From GCA-2861595 sp035536185 (GTDB lineage: Bacteria > Actinomycetota > Acidimicrobiia > Acidimicrobiales > GCA-2861595), in the NCBI GenBank assembly GCA_035536185.1, contig DATLOM010000018.1:140728-204727 (forward strand): a stretch of 64,000 bases of DNA, given 5' to 3'. Within the stretch, counting starts at the first letter, position 1; every line of letters begins with the position of its first letter. The position numbers were made by a program, and so were the translations under genes. Below, piece after piece: positions 21,704 through 31,372 of this stretch. Below the pieces are notes generated by a model. That model ran no database searches. It worked only from the letters and a program-made list of their open reading frames with translations, and was not told the origin of the DNA.

Positions 21704-22192
21704 ATGCCCACCTTCGACGTGGTCTCCGAAGCCGACATGCAAGAGGTGCGGAACGCCCTCGATCAGGCCAGCCGGGAGATCTCCACACGGTTCGATTTCA
21801 AGGACACCGGCTCCTCAGTGGAGCTGTCGGGCCAGGAGATCAAGCTCGCCTCGTCCACCGAGGACCGGTTGCGCGCCGTCGTGCAGGTCGTCGAGGAGAA
21901 GCTGGTGAAGCGCGGGGTCTCGCTCAAGGCCCTCGACCGCGGTGGCGTGGAGGAGGCGGCCAAGGGGACGGTGCGCCAGACCATCACCATCAAGGCCGGG
22001 ATCTCGCCCGATCACGCCCGGCAGATGAACAAGTTCATCAAGGACCTGAAGCTCAAGGGGGTGTCGTCCCAGACCCAGGGGGACCAGGTGCGGGTCTCGG
22101 GGAAGAAGCGGGACGATCTTCAGGAGGTGATAGCCGCCCTCAAGGCTGAGGACTTCGGCATCCCCCTGCAGTTCAGCAACTTCCGCGACTGA
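21704..22192 (+). CDS. yajQ: YajQ family nucleotide-binding protein
   Basis: This is a 162-aa YajQ/UPF0234 protein, starting MPTFDVVSEADMQEVRNALD and containing EISTRFDFKDT and the C-terminal QVRVSGKKRDDLQEVIA segment. Family members bind nucleotides or RNA, and some bind c-di-GMP; the cellular role varies. The ATG at 21704 gives the canonical N-terminus and lies 28 nt past the 5' end of the divergent tRNA-Tyr. Full length, no anomalies. Confidence 0.93.
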   Translation: MPTFDVVSEADMQEVRNALDQASREISTRFDFKDTGSSVELSGQEIKLASSTEDRLRAVVQVVEEKLVKRGVSLKALDRGGVEEAAKGTVRQTITIKAGISPDHARQMNKFIKDLKLKGVSSQTQGDQVRVSGKKRDDLQEVIAALKAEDFGIPLQFSNFRD

Positions 22193-22215
22193 GCCGCGAC
22201 CTGGCGGGCCTTGGG

Positions 22216-23676
22216 TCAGTCGGGGCCGGAGTGCTTGTCGCTGCGCATGGATGGCGGCGTGAGGGGGGTGAGCAGGGCCTGGGTCAGCTCTCGAGCCCGT
22301 TGCTCCTCCAGTAGGCGGGACTGCTGGCGCCGGGCCAGGCTGGTCCAGTCGACATCTGTGGCCACGGACAGGGCCTCGGCCTGGGCCAGCCGCCAGGCGC
22401 CGCCGGCGGGGCTGGCCGAGGTGGCCCACAGGAGCTGAGACCGGGGAGGAACGGCGGGGGCCGGGAAGGAACCGGCGCGGCCGTCGGCCATCCGGCGGGT
22501 GAGGCCGGTGGCGAGCAGGGCGCGGGGACGGCCCTCCATGGCCGCGATCAGCTGGGGGACCTGGAGGCGGGCTTCCTCGAGCCAGGCGTCGAGATAAGGC
22601 TTCGGGTTGACCGGCTCCAGCTTGGACCCGATGGGCACGGGACGGGGGACGAGGGTCACCCTCCGCTCCTTGCCCTTTCCCGTGACCACTTCCCGAGCGG
22701 GGGCGGGGTGGATCTCGAAATGGACGTGGCAGGGGCCGCCCACGGCGTTGCCGGTGTCGCCGACGTAGCCGATGGTCTCGCCGAGCTTCACCTGCTGGCC
22801 CGACTGCTGGCTGGGCACGAAGCGCTGAAGGTGCGCCAGGTAGTAGTACGTGCCGTCGGGTTGGTACACGTAGGCGGCCAGCCCGCCGGAGCCGCCCTGA
22901 GCCAGCTTCAGGGTCCCGTCCGCCGGCGAGCGCGCCGGCGTGCCGCAGGCGGCGAAGAGGTCGGTACCGACGTGGAGATGGAAGGTCGGCACGAACCGTG
23001 GGAAGTACCAGTCGTCGGTGAACGTCGTGCGGCCTCCCACCGGGAACCGGCCGAAACCGACGTCTACCAGCTCGGCATCGCTGAGACCGAATGACCGCAG
23101 GGGCGCCAGCGCCTCCATGAGGCGCCTGGTGTTGTTGGCGGGCGTGCGGCGGATCGAGTCCATTAGGCGCTGGGCATCCTCGGGAATGACACCGGCAGCC
23201 AGGGGCTCACCGGCCGCCGGGGCCCCAGGGGTGCCGGCGGCGGCGAAGGGGCCGGACGCCAGCTCCGGCGAAGCCGACGAAGACCCGGAGCCGCTGTCGG
23301 TCCCCCCCGGCGCCACCGGCCCCGCCGACTCACCGTCTCCCGGCGAGGAGGACGAATCGGGGTTGGGGGTGTCTCCTTGCGGACCCGGGGCCGGCCCCGG
23401 TCCGGGGCGCGGCTCGGGCTCGGGCTCCGGCGGCGGTGGCTGGGTCGTGGTCGTCGACTCGCTGGGCCTCAGAGGGATCGTCGTGGTGGTGGTGGTCGTG
23501 TCCGGTGGGCGAGTGGTGGTGGTGGTAGTAGCGGGCGCGGTGGTGGGCGTGGGCAGGGGCGGCACCTGGGCCCCGGCCGTCAGGGCCCCAACCAGGGCGG
23601 CGGCAGTGGCCAGGGCGGCGGCTAGGGAAGCGGTACGGGCGCGGGACATGGGAGAGGAAGACAGGAACCCCAACAT
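22216..23676 (-). CDS. Secreted M23 family metallopeptidase
   Basis: The 486-aa protein has a signal peptide (MSRARTASLAAALATAAALV, best started at ATG 23649, residue 10), then a Thr/Pro-rich and Pro/Gly/Ser-rich linker (about 37-155) and a LytM/M23 peptidase domain (about 220-325). Zinc ligands are visible as FHLHVGTDLF (about 230) and PCHVHFEIHP (about 312). The HxH...D signature matches peptidoglycan endopeptidases or their regulators. A C-terminal extension of about 150 aa has no recognised domain. It probably acts outside the membrane on cell-wall cross-links. Convergent with yajQ. Confidence 0.85.
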   Translation of the reverse strand: MLGFLSSSPMSRARTASLAAALATAAALVGALTAGAQVPPLPTPTTAPATTTTTTRPPDTTTTTTTIPLRPSESTTTTQPPPPEPEPEPRPGPGPAPGPQGDTPNPDSSSSPGDGESAGPVAPGGTDSGSGSSSASPELASGPFAAAGTPGAPAAGEPLAAGVIPEDAQRLMDSIRRTPANNTRRLMEALAPLRSFGLSDAELVDVGFGRFPVGGRTTFTDDWYFPRFVPTFHLHVGTDLFAACGTPARSPADGTLKLAQGGSGGLAAYVYQPDGTYYYLAHLQRFVPSQQSGQQVKLGETIGYVGDTGNAVGGPCHVHFEIHPAPAREVVTGKGKERRVTLVPRPVPIGSKLEPVNPKPYLDAWLEEARLQVPQLIAAMEGRPRALLATGLTRRMADGRAGSFPAPAVPPRSQLLWATSASPAGGAWRLAQAEALSVATDVDWTSLARRQQSRLLEEQRARELTQALLTPLTPPSMRSDKHSGPD

Positions 23677-23734
23677 GGTGACGTACGAAGCCGGCCGGCG
23701 CCAGCCCCCCCGCCGGAGGTCCGTGGTCAGAAGG

Positions 23735-24589
23735 CTACGACCGCCACTCCCCGGCCCGGAGGCGCGCGACCCGCTCCTCCATGGGCGGGTGGGTGGTGAA
23801 CAGCTTGGCGAACTGGACCTTTCGGCCTGTGAGAGGGTTGACGATGTAGGCCTGCGCTTGCGCCGGGTTCACGTCCATCGGGATGCGATGGGCCGCCATC
23901 TCCAGCTTCTGGAGGGCCCGGGCCAGCGGCTCGCCGTCGCCGATGAGGCGAGCCCCGGTGCGGTCGGCCTCGAACTCGCGGCTGCGGCTGAGAGCCATCT
24001 GGAGGAGACCAGCGGCCATGGGGGCCAGCAGGGCGGTGAGCAGCAGCACGATGGGATTGGTGTCGTCGTCGTCCCGGCCGCCACCGAACATGGCCCCCCA
24101 CATGGCCATGTTGGCGATGAAGCTGATGCCGGTGGCCACCGCGGCGGCAATCGAGCCGATGAGGATGTCACGGTTCCCCACGTGGCTGATCTCGTGGGCC
24201 AGCACGCCCCGCAGCTCGTCCCAGTCGAGGATCTGGAGTATCCCCTGGGTGACGGCGACGGCGGCGTGCTCGGGGTTGCGCCCGGTGGCGAAGGCGTTGG
24301 GCTGCATGTCCGGCGTCACGTACAGCCGGGGCATCGGCATCCCCGCCTGCTGGGTCAGCTCCCGCACGATCCGGAAGTACTCGGGCATCTGCGCCTCGTC
24401 GGCCGGCACGGCCCGGGCAGCACGGATGGCCAGCTTGTCGGAGCGCCAGTAGGAGAAACCGACGATCCCGAAGCCCAGCGCCATTCCCAGCACCGCCCCA
24501 CCCCGCCCACCGAGGATGGACCCGACGGACACGAGGAGGCCGCCGATGGCGGCCAGCAGGACGAAGGTCTTGAAGGTGTTCTTGTTCAT
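23735..24589 (-). CDS. htpX: Zinc metalloprotease HtpX
   Basis: This 284-aa M48 membrane protease starts MNKNTFKTFVLLAAIGGLLV (first transmembrane helix). It carries the zinc motif HEISH (about residue 133) with the third ligand Glu in REFEADRTG, two central hydrophobic segments and the C-terminal THPPMEERVARL typical of HtpX. HtpX degrades misfolded membrane proteins. The length is close to E. coli HtpX. Downstream of the acsA/HAD-like genes on the same strand, 40 nt after the HAD-like gene. Confidence 0.93.
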   Translation of the reverse strand: MNKNTFKTFVLLAAIGGLLVSVGSILGGRGGAVLGMALGFGIVGFSYWRSDKLAIRAARAVPADEAQMPEYFRIVRELTQQAGMPMPRLYVTPDMQPNAFATGRNPEHAAVAVTQGILQILDWDELRGVLAHEISHVGNRDILIGSIAAAVATGISFIANMAMWGAMFGGGRDDDDTNPIVLLLTALLAPMAAGLLQMALSRSREFEADRTGARLIGDGEPLARALQKLEMAAHRIPMDVNPAQAQAYIVNPLTGRKVQFAKLFTTHPPMEERVARLRAGEWRS

Positions 24590-24629
24590 GGTGATCCATT
24601 CAACATCTGGGGTTTTCACTTCGTTCCCG

Positions 24630-25058
24630 TCAGTCGTAGTACCCCGAGTGGATGTACACGCAGGGCACCCCTTCGGCGTGGAACATCTCCAGGTTACGGC
24701 GGTCATCCTCGAAAGCAAGTCGCAGGTCGAACTCCGCCTCCCGCAGGGCGTGGACGGTGAGCCGCTTGAACTCCCGAGCGGCCCGGTAGTCACCGAAGTT
24801 CCGCATGATCAACAGGTCCCACCGCAGCTGGTAGCGCTCCAACCAGGCCAGCGTCTGGGGCTGGACCCTCACCGGTCGCCCGGTGAGCAGGATGATCCGG
24901 AGGTCCGCGTCGAGAAGGGAGAGGAGCGTCGCCACCTCCTCGATGAGTGGGTCGTCGCCGCAGGCGTCGAAGAAGCCCCGCCAGTCCCGCCGTTCCGACT
25001 CGAGGAAGTGCTGGCGGCTCACCGCGTCCGAGAGCACCCCGTCGATGTCGAACACCAC
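24630..25058 (-). CDS. HAD-like phosphatase/kinase domain protein
   Basis: The protein of about 142 aa shows HAD motif I (VVFDIDGVLSDA), motif II (IILLTGRP) and an acidic motif near the C-terminus (LAFEDDRRN), so it is probably a phosphohydrolase, with some likeness to the 3'-phosphatase part of polynucleotide kinases. The start is uncertain. Homology-like sequence (DNWRWRGGPVDPG) extends upstream of the GTG at 25058 towards the acsA stop, but the only candidate there is a CTG. The frame remains open into acsA. Short for a HAD protein; the substrate is unknown. Confidence 0.7.
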   Translation of the reverse strand: MVFDIDGVLSDAVSRQHFLESERRDWRGFFDACGDDPLIEEVATLLSLLDADLRIILLTGRPVRVQPQTLAWLERYQLRWDLLIMRNFGDYRAAREFKRLTVHALREAEFDLRLAFEDDRRNLEMFHAEGVPCVYIHSGYYD

Positions 25059-25122
25059 GGCCGCACCTGGATCGACGGGGCCCCCACGCCACCGCCAGTT
25101 GTCGGGTGCCTCGCCGGCCAGC

Positions 25123-27069
25123 TCAGTCTTCCTCGGGTGTGGCCGCGGCCCGCCTCTTGATCTCCTCGACCACAGACGCGTCGGCCAGCGTGGTGACGTC
25201 CCCCAGCTCCCGGCCCTCGGCCACATCCCGCAGCAGGCGGCGCATGATCTTGCCGCTGCGGGTCTTGGGGAGATCGTCGGTGAAGACGATGGTCCTCGGC
25301 CGGGCGATGGCACCGATGCGGGTGACGACGTGCTGGCGGAGCAGCTGGCCGTGCTCGGGACTGGCCGGATGGCCGCCTTTGAGGGTGACGAAGGCCACTA
25401 TGGCCTGCCCGCTGATCTCGTCGCTGGCACCGACGACGGCGGCCTCGGCCACCGACGGGCTGTCCACCAGGGCCGACTCGACCTCGGTGGTCGACACCCG
25501 GTGCCCCGACACGTTCATTACGTCGTCCACCCGCCCCATGAACCAGAAGTAGCCCTCTTCGTCGACACGGGCGCCGTCGCCGGCGAAGTAGCGGCCGGGA
25601 AAGCGGCTCCAGTAGGTCTGGTGGTAGCGCTCGGGGTCCCCGTAGATGCCGCGGAGCATCGAGGGCCAGGGTTGAGTGATGGTGAGGTAGCCGCCGCCGG
25701 ACCCCACCGGCTGGCCGGCGTCGTCCACCACCTCGGCCACCGTTCCGGGCAGGGGAAAGGTCGCCGACCCGGGCTTCAGGGTGGTGGCCCCGGGAAGGGG
25801 CGCGATGAGGATGGCGCCGGTCTCGGTCTGCCACCACGTGTCCACCACCGGGCACCGCTCACCGCCCACGTGGCGCCAGTACCACATCCAGGCTTCGGGA
25901 TTGATGGGCTCGCCCACGCTGCCGAGCAACCGGAGAGATGAGAGATCGTGCTTCTCGAGCTCCTCCGTCCCCCACTTCATGAAGGTGCGGATGGCGGTCG
26001 GCGCGGTGTAGAGGATGGTGACGCCGTAACGCTCGATGATCGACCACCAACGGTCCCGCTCGGGAAAGTCGGGGGTTCCCTCGAAAAGGACGTTGGTGGA
26101 CCCGTTGGCCAGTGGCCCGTAGACGATGTAGCTGTGCCCGGTGACCCAGCCGATGTCGGCCGCACACCAGTACACGTCGGTATCGGGATGGAGGTCGAAG
26201 ACGTAGCGGTGGGTGAAGGCGACCTGGGTCAGATAGCCGCCGGTGGTGTGCATGATGCCCTTCGGCCTGGCCGTGGTGCCGGAGGTGTACAGCAGGTACA
26301 GCAGGTCTTCGGCGCCCATGTGCTCGGCCTCGCATTCGCCGCCGGCCGACTCCATGAGGCCGTGCCACCAGTGGTCACGATCCTCCACCATGGCGATCTC
26401 CTGTGCCGTCCGGCGCACGACCACCACCGCCTCGATGGTCGGTGTGCCCTGGAGGGCCGCATCGGCATTGGCCTTCAGGGGAACAATGGACCCCCTCCGC
26501 CAGCCGCCGTCGGCCGTCACGAGAACCTTCGCCTGCGCGTCGTTGATGCGGTCACGCAGGGCTTCGGAGGAGAAGCCGCCGAACACCACCGAGTGGGCCG
26601 CGCCGATGCGGGTGCAGGCCAGCATGGCGACGGGCAGTTCCGGGATCATGGGCATGTAGATGGCGACACGGTCACCGCGCCGCACCCCGAGGTCCTTCAG
26701 CACGTTGGCGAAACGCTGCACGTCGGCCAGCAGGTCGGCGTAGGTGACGGTGCGGGTGTCGCCGGGCTCGCCCTCCCAGTGGAAAGCCACCTTGTCCCCC
26801 CTGCCGGCGGCCACGTGGCGGTCCACGCAGTTGACCGAGACGTTGAGCGTGCCCCCGTCGAACCACCGGGCAAACGGGAGCTGCCAGTCGCAGACCGTGC
26901 CCCATTCGTCGTACCAGTCGAGAGCCTCGGCCTGGCGGGCCCAGAAGCCCTGCCAGTCCTCCCTCGCCTCGTCGTAGAGGGACTCGTCGGTGACGAGGGC
27001 GTGCTGCTGGAACGACGCCCGGGGCGGGAAGCGCCGGTCCTCGGAGGAGAAGGACTCGATACCGGACAT
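25123..27069 (-). CDS. acsA: Acetyl-CoA synthetase (AMP-forming)
   Basis: This 648-aa enzyme of the adenylate-forming family converts acetate, ATP and CoA to acetyl-CoA. It has the N-terminal ACAS region, the AMP-binding motif YTSGTTARPKG (about residue 250), the acetate-pocket motif DTWWQTETG, the hinge region GRVDDVMNVSGHRV and the C-terminal PKTRSGKIMRR, whose lysine is the usual acetylation control site. The start is ATG 27069 (MSGIESFSSEDR); an earlier in-frame start adds a segment not typical of the family. Confidence 0.93.
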   Translation of the reverse strand: MSGIESFSSEDRRFPPRASFQQHALVTDESLYDEAREDWQGFWARQAEALDWYDEWGTVCDWQLPFARWFDGGTLNVSVNCVDRHVAAGRGDKVAFHWEGEPGDTRTVTYADLLADVQRFANVLKDLGVRRGDRVAIYMPMIPELPVAMLACTRIGAAHSVVFGGFSSEALRDRINDAQAKVLVTADGGWRRGSIVPLKANADAALQGTPTIEAVVVVRRTAQEIAMVEDRDHWWHGLMESAGGECEAEHMGAEDLLYLLYTSGTTARPKGIMHTTGGYLTQVAFTHRYVFDLHPDTDVYWCAADIGWVTGHSYIVYGPLANGSTNVLFEGTPDFPERDRWWSIIERYGVTILYTAPTAIRTFMKWGTEELEKHDLSSLRLLGSVGEPINPEAWMWYWRHVGGERCPVVDTWWQTETGAILIAPLPGATTLKPGSATFPLPGTVAEVVDDAGQPVGSGGGYLTITQPWPSMLRGIYGDPERYHQTYWSRFPGRYFAGDGARVDEEGYFWFMGRVDDVMNVSGHRVSTTEVESALVDSPSVAEAAVVGASDEISGQAIVAFVTLKGGHPASPEHGQLLRQHVVTRIGAIARPRTIVFTDDLPKTRSGKIMRRLLRDVAEGRELGDVTTLADASVVEEIKRRAAATPEED

Positions 27070-27154
27070 CGGCGGCGAGCCTAACGACCAGCCCCGGTTC
27101 CGAGTGCATAGGGGGTGGAAACCGCCCACTATGTACTCGAAACGGGGTGGGGGG

Positions 27155-28231
27155 TCAGCCCACGCGCCACTCGAGGACGTGGAAGTCCCCTAGGCCGGTG
27201 GGATCGGTGAGGGCGGCGGCCTCGCCGACGCGGCTGCGGGCTTTGAGGGCCTCGAGGTCGCCCAGGTGCGCTCTCTCGTGCCACACGGTTCGGGCGGCCG
27301 CGGTGACCTCGTCGATCCCGTGAGCCCGGAGGAAGTCCGCCTGCGTTCGTTCGAAAGAGGGCCGCCGCACCCGGGCCAGCTGGTCCAGGGCGACCTCGCA
27401 GGTGACATCCTGCCCGCCCGGGTAATCGAGCGGGTGGCCGCCACGGCTGTGACTCCTGTAGGTGCGAAGCCACTCCGTGGGTGGCCGCCTGGCCAACGAG
27501 GGGGTGTTGTCGGCGTAGTCGATCACCACCAGACGGCCCCGCTCCAGCAGGGAGAGTGCCCGTGACAGCCACCTTTGGGCCTCGAGCTGGAGCGGTACCC
27601 GGGCTCCCTCGCCGGCGTCCGGCACCAGCGTCTCCGCCTCTGCCGAGAGCCCCGTCGGGGCCGGTACCAGCACCTCCACCAGCCGGCCGTCCACCTCGCC
27701 GACCCGCACCTCTTGCCAGTCCTCCCGCCACTCGAGGAGGTGAAAGGGGAGGTTGTCGAGCAGCTCGTTGGCGAGGACCAGGCCGGTGAAGGGCGCCGCC
27801 GGGAGCTCGGCCAGCGAGGTGAAGGTCGGGCCGCCGGCGGCGAGGTGGCCGGCCGAGGCGGGCGCGTCGTCGCAGTCGTCATCGGCACCGGCCGGGCCGA
27901 AACCGACGCTCGGTGGCTCCAGGGGAACGGCCGTCGACTGCCGTTCCCGCAGGGGCTCGGAGCGCTCGACCATCACGTAATGCATGGCCGGAGCGCATGC
28001 CGGCTTCGCGGCCCGGACGGCGGCGGCCAGGGCGCCGGCACCGGCACCGGCCTCCACCACGACGAACGGGTCAGGCTCTCCCAGCTCGATCCACCACGAG
28101 TCCAGCGCGCGTGCGATAACGGCACCGAAGAGCGGCCCCACCTCGGGGCTGGTGATGAAGTCGCCGCCCCGCCCCGCCGCTCCTCCGGTGCTGAAGAATC
28201 CGCCGGCCCGGTCGTACAGGGCCATCTCCAT
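27155..28231 (-). CDS. MidA-like SAM-dependent methyltransferase
   Basis: This 358-aa DUF185/MidA (NDUFAF7-like) protein starts MEMALYDRAGGFFSTGG and contains GDFITSPEVGPLFG, VVVEAGAGAGALA (SAM motif I), ANELLDNLPFHLLEW and the C-terminal FERTQADFLRAHGI. Eukaryotic relatives methylate an arginine of the complex I 49-kDa subunit (NuoD equivalent). It lies 75 nt downstream of nuoN on the same strand, which fits a complex I assembly role. Family-like sequence (LGPITFADFM) continues upstream of the ATG, but no standard start codon lies there, so the true N-terminus is uncertain. Confidence 0.85.
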   Translation of the reverse strand: MEMALYDRAGGFFSTGGAAGRGGDFITSPEVGPLFGAVIARALDSWWIELGEPDPFVVVEAGAGAGALAAAVRAAKPACAPAMHYVMVERSEPLRERQSTAVPLEPPSVGFGPAGADDDCDDAPASAGHLAAGGPTFTSLAELPAAPFTGLVLANELLDNLPFHLLEWREDWQEVRVGEVDGRLVEVLVPAPTGLSAEAETLVPDAGEGARVPLQLEAQRWLSRALSLLERGRLVVIDYADNTPSLARRPPTEWLRTYRSHSRGGHPLDYPGGQDVTCEVALDQLARVRRPSFERTQADFLRAHGIDEVTAAARTVWHERAHLGDLEALKARSRVGEAAALTDPTGLGDFHVLEWRVG

Positions 28232-28306
28232 GAAGTCGGCAAAGGTGATGGGGCCGAGGCGGTGGATGGCCTCCAGGACCTGGGCTAGCGCGGGCGCCGG
28301 CGTGGC

Positions 28307-29815
28307 TTACCGCAAGGTGAGGTGGGCCAGGTCCCCGAGGCGGGCGATGGCCTGCGGGTAGACGCCGAGGGCGACCACCACGATGGCGGTGAAGGCCAGG
28401 GCGGCAGCCAGCGCCGGCGGCACCGGGATCGGTGTGGTGTCGCCGTCGGGCACGGGCTTCATCCACATCTCCTTGGCGACGGCCGAGTAGTAGAAGAGGG
28501 CGATAACCGCGTTGAGGCCGGCCACGACGGCCAAAGTGACCGACGAAGCGGTGCCGGCGTCGAGCGCCGACTCGAAGATGTAGAGCTTGGCGAACCAGCC
28601 GGCCAGCGGAGGGAGGCCGGCCAGCGAGAAGAGAAAGATGCTCATCAGCAGGGTCAGCCCCGGGGCATAGGTGAACAGCCCGCCGTAGGACGAGATCTCA
28701 CCGGAATGGGTCTTGCGGGCGACGGCCATGACGATGGCGAAGGCGCCGAGGTTCATCGCCGCGTAGATCAGCAGGTACACCAGCACCGCCGTCTGCGCCG
28801 TGGCTTCTGCTGCCGGGTTCGAGCCGGCCACCGCGAAGGGCACGAGGATGTACCCGGCCTGGGCCACCGACGAGTAGGCCAGCAGCCGCACGATGTTCGT
28901 CTGGCGCAGCGCCACCAGGTTCCCGACCGTCATGGTGAGGGCGGCGAGCACCCAGAACAGAGGGCCCCAGACCTCCTCCCGGCCGAAGAAGCCGACGAAG
29001 ACGAGTTGCAGGAGAGCGACGAAACCGGCCGTCTTGGAGGCCACCGACAAAAAGGCGGTGACCGGCGTGGGAGCGCCCTCATAGGTGTCCGGAGCCCAGA
29101 AGTGAAAGGGAACGGCCGAGACCTTGAAGGCGAAGCCGACGATGACGAAGAAGATGCCGAGGGTGATGATCGGCTGCTCACCCACCGAACCACCCACCTC
29201 ACGACCGATGGTGCGAAGCACCGTGGACCCGGTGGCGCCGAAGATCAGCGACATCCCATAGAGCATGACCGCCGACGCCAGCACGCCCAGGAGGTAGTAC
29301 TTCAGGCACGCCTCGTTGCTGCGCAGGTCCCGCTTGCGCCAGCCGGCGAGCAGGTATGCGGGAATGGAGAGGAGCTCGAGAGCGACGAAGATCGTGATGA
29401 GGTCGCGTGAGGAGCCCATGACCAACATGCCCAGCAGGGACGAGAGCAGGAGGAACGAGTACTCGCCCTCGTAGTAGTCGCCCTCCCCGATGTAGTTGGA
29501 GGACATGAGAAGGACGATGTACCCGGTGACGAGGAACAGCCCCTTGACCAGTAGGGCGAAGTTGTCGACCACGTAGGCGCCGCCCAGCATGGACCGGTCG
29601 GCGCCGTCGACGGCCAGCAGGATCACCGGTACCAGGCTCACGAGCACCCCCACACCTGCGAGCTGGGTGACCAGGTACTTGCGGGTCTCGTCCACGAAGA
29701 CGTCGACCAGGAGGATGCCGACCAGCACCGCGGTGAGCACGATCTCCGGCGACAGCGCGAAGTAGTCGAGATCCGGAGCCTTCAGGGTCTGGGCCGCGGC
29801 CAGGACGGCGTCCAT
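28307..29815 (-). CDS. nuoN: NADH-quinone oxidoreductase subunit N
   Basis: The 502-aa polytopic membrane protein belongs to the antiporter-like subunits of complex I, with about 14 hydrophobic segments, a TM5-like Glu (ALELLSIPAYLLAGW) and lysine-bearing helices (VPFHFWAPDTYEGAP, SVASKTAGF). It forms one of the proton channels in the membrane arm. Last gene of the nuo operon; its ATG directly follows the nuoM stop codon. Confidence 0.95.
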   Translation of the reverse strand: MDAVLAAAQTLKAPDLDYFALSPEIVLTAVLVGILLVDVFVDETRKYLVTQLAGVGVLVSLVPVILLAVDGADRSMLGGAYVVDNFALLVKGLFLVTGYIVLLMSSNYIGEGDYYEGEYSFLLLSSLLGMLVMGSSRDLITIFVALELLSIPAYLLAGWRKRDLRSNEACLKYYLLGVLASAVMLYGMSLIFGATGSTVLRTIGREVGGSVGEQPIITLGIFFVIVGFAFKVSAVPFHFWAPDTYEGAPTPVTAFLSVASKTAGFVALLQLVFVGFFGREEVWGPLFWVLAALTMTVGNLVALRQTNIVRLLAYSSVAQAGYILVPFAVAGSNPAAEATAQTAVLVYLLIYAAMNLGAFAIVMAVARKTHSGEISSYGGLFTYAPGLTLLMSIFLFSLAGLPPLAGWFAKLYIFESALDAGTASSVTLAVVAGLNAVIALFYYSAVAKEMWMKPVPDGDTTPIPVPPALAAALAFTAIVVVALGVYPQAIARLGDLAHLTLR

Positions 29816-31345
29816 CTAGCCGCCGATGGCCCGGAAGGCGCTGGACACCGTCCGGACCGACTCGTCGGTGATGCCGAAGATGAGTCGCGGGTACACCCCG
29901 AGGACGAAGATGAGGGCGAGCATCGGAGCCCACGCCACCCACTCGAGCGGGTGCACGTCGTGCACGTGGGCCTTGGCGAACTCCTCCTTCGGAGTCCCGA
30001 ACGCGGTGCGCTGGAACATCCACAGCAGGTACCCGGCGGCCAGCACCGTGCCCACGGCGGCGATGACCATGTAGGTCCGGAACACACCCTCTGAGAGCCC
30101 CTCTGCCGGTTGGTAGGCGGAGAGGATGGCCGGGAACTCGCCCCAGAACCCGGCAAGACCGGGAAGCCCGAGCGACGCCATGGCGCAGAAACCGAGGATC
30201 CATCCGAGCTTCGGCGCCTGCACCAGCAGTCCGCCGAGCCGGGCCAGCTCGCGCGTTTGATAGCGCTCCTGGATGGAGCCGGCCACGAAGAACAGCATCC
30301 CCGTGATCAGGCCGTGGGCGACCATCCCGAAGATGGCGGCGTTGATGCCGAAGTCGGTGAGGGTGGCGATACCGAGCATCACGAAGCCCATGTGGGCCAC
30401 GGACGAGAAGGCGATGAGGCGTTTCATGTCCTTCTGGGCCAGGCAACCGAGCGCTCCGTAGATGATGCCCACCACCGCCAGACCACCTATGTACGGAGCC
30501 CACGAGATGGCGGCGTCCGGGAGTATGGGCAGGGCGATGCGGATGAAGCCGTAGGTGCCCAGCTTGAGCAGCACGGCGGCGAGGATCACCGATCCGACGG
30601 TGGGCGCTTCGGTGTGGGCGTCGGGCAGCCACGTGTGGAACGGGAACATCGGGACCTTGATGGCGAAGCCCATGAAGAGCCCACCGAAGATCCACAGCTG
30701 GACGTTGTGGGGGATGGCGTCGCCGGCGTTGAGGATGAGCGTCGGGATGTCGAAGGTGTTGCCGGCCCGGAAGAACAGGGCCAGGAACGACAGGATCATC
30801 AGGGCGGACCCGAACAGCGTGTAGAGGAAGAACTTGATCGAGGCGTACTGGCGGTTGGCGCCCCCCCAAACGCCGATCATGAAGTACATGGGCAGCAGGA
30901 CCAGCTCGAAGAAGACGAAGAACAGGATCAGGTCCTGGGCGATGAAGGTGCCGTTCATGCCGACCTCGAGCACGAGCATCAGCATCAGGAAGGCCTTGGG
31001 GTTGTGCGGCTCCGGGAAGTGGTCCCACGAATAGATGACGCACAGGACGGTGATGAACATGGACAGCACGAGCAGCGGCAGCGAGATGCCGTCGATGCCG
31101 ACGTGGTACCGGCTGTTGATCACGTCGATCCAGGAGTGGTCCACCTCGAACTGCAGTTTCCTGCCTGCCCCGTAATCGAAGCGGGAGAGGATGCCGAAGC
31201 CGACGGCGGCGGTGATCAGGGTGGTGGCCAGGGCGACCGTCTTCTGAGCCTTCTCCTGGGCCTTGGGCAGGGCGGCGAGCACGACCATGCCGATCACGGG
31301 CACGAGGACCGCCAGGCTCAGGGCCCAGGAGTCGAACACGTTCAC
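29816..31345 (-). CDS. nuoM: NADH-quinone oxidoreductase subunit M
   Basis: The 509-aa antiporter-like subunit starts at GTG 31345. Visible are FFELVLLPMYFMIGVWGG (key Glu), PMFPFHTWLPDAHTEAPT and AVLLKLGTYGFIRIALPI, all conserved in NuoM. It works as a proton-pumping module between NuoL and NuoN. Adjacent to both in the operon. Confidence 0.95.
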   Translation of the reverse strand: MNVFDSWALSLAVLVPVIGMVVLAALPKAQEKAQKTVALATTLITAAVGFGILSRFDYGAGRKLQFEVDHSWIDVINSRYHVGIDGISLPLLVLSMFITVLCVIYSWDHFPEPHNPKAFLMLMLVLEVGMNGTFIAQDLILFFVFFELVLLPMYFMIGVWGGANRQYASIKFFLYTLFGSALMILSFLALFFRAGNTFDIPTLILNAGDAIPHNVQLWIFGGLFMGFAIKVPMFPFHTWLPDAHTEAPTVGSVILAAVLLKLGTYGFIRIALPILPDAAISWAPYIGGLAVVGIIYGALGCLAQKDMKRLIAFSSVAHMGFVMLGIATLTDFGINAAIFGMVAHGLITGMLFFVAGSIQERYQTRELARLGGLLVQAPKLGWILGFCAMASLGLPGLAGFWGEFPAILSAYQPAEGLSEGVFRTYMVIAAVGTVLAAGYLLWMFQRTAFGTPKEEFAKAHVHDVHPLEWVAWAPMLALIFVLGVYPRLIFGITDESVRTVSSAFRAIGG

Positions 31346-31372
31346 AGGTGCTTCCCTTCGTTGAAGTGGAGA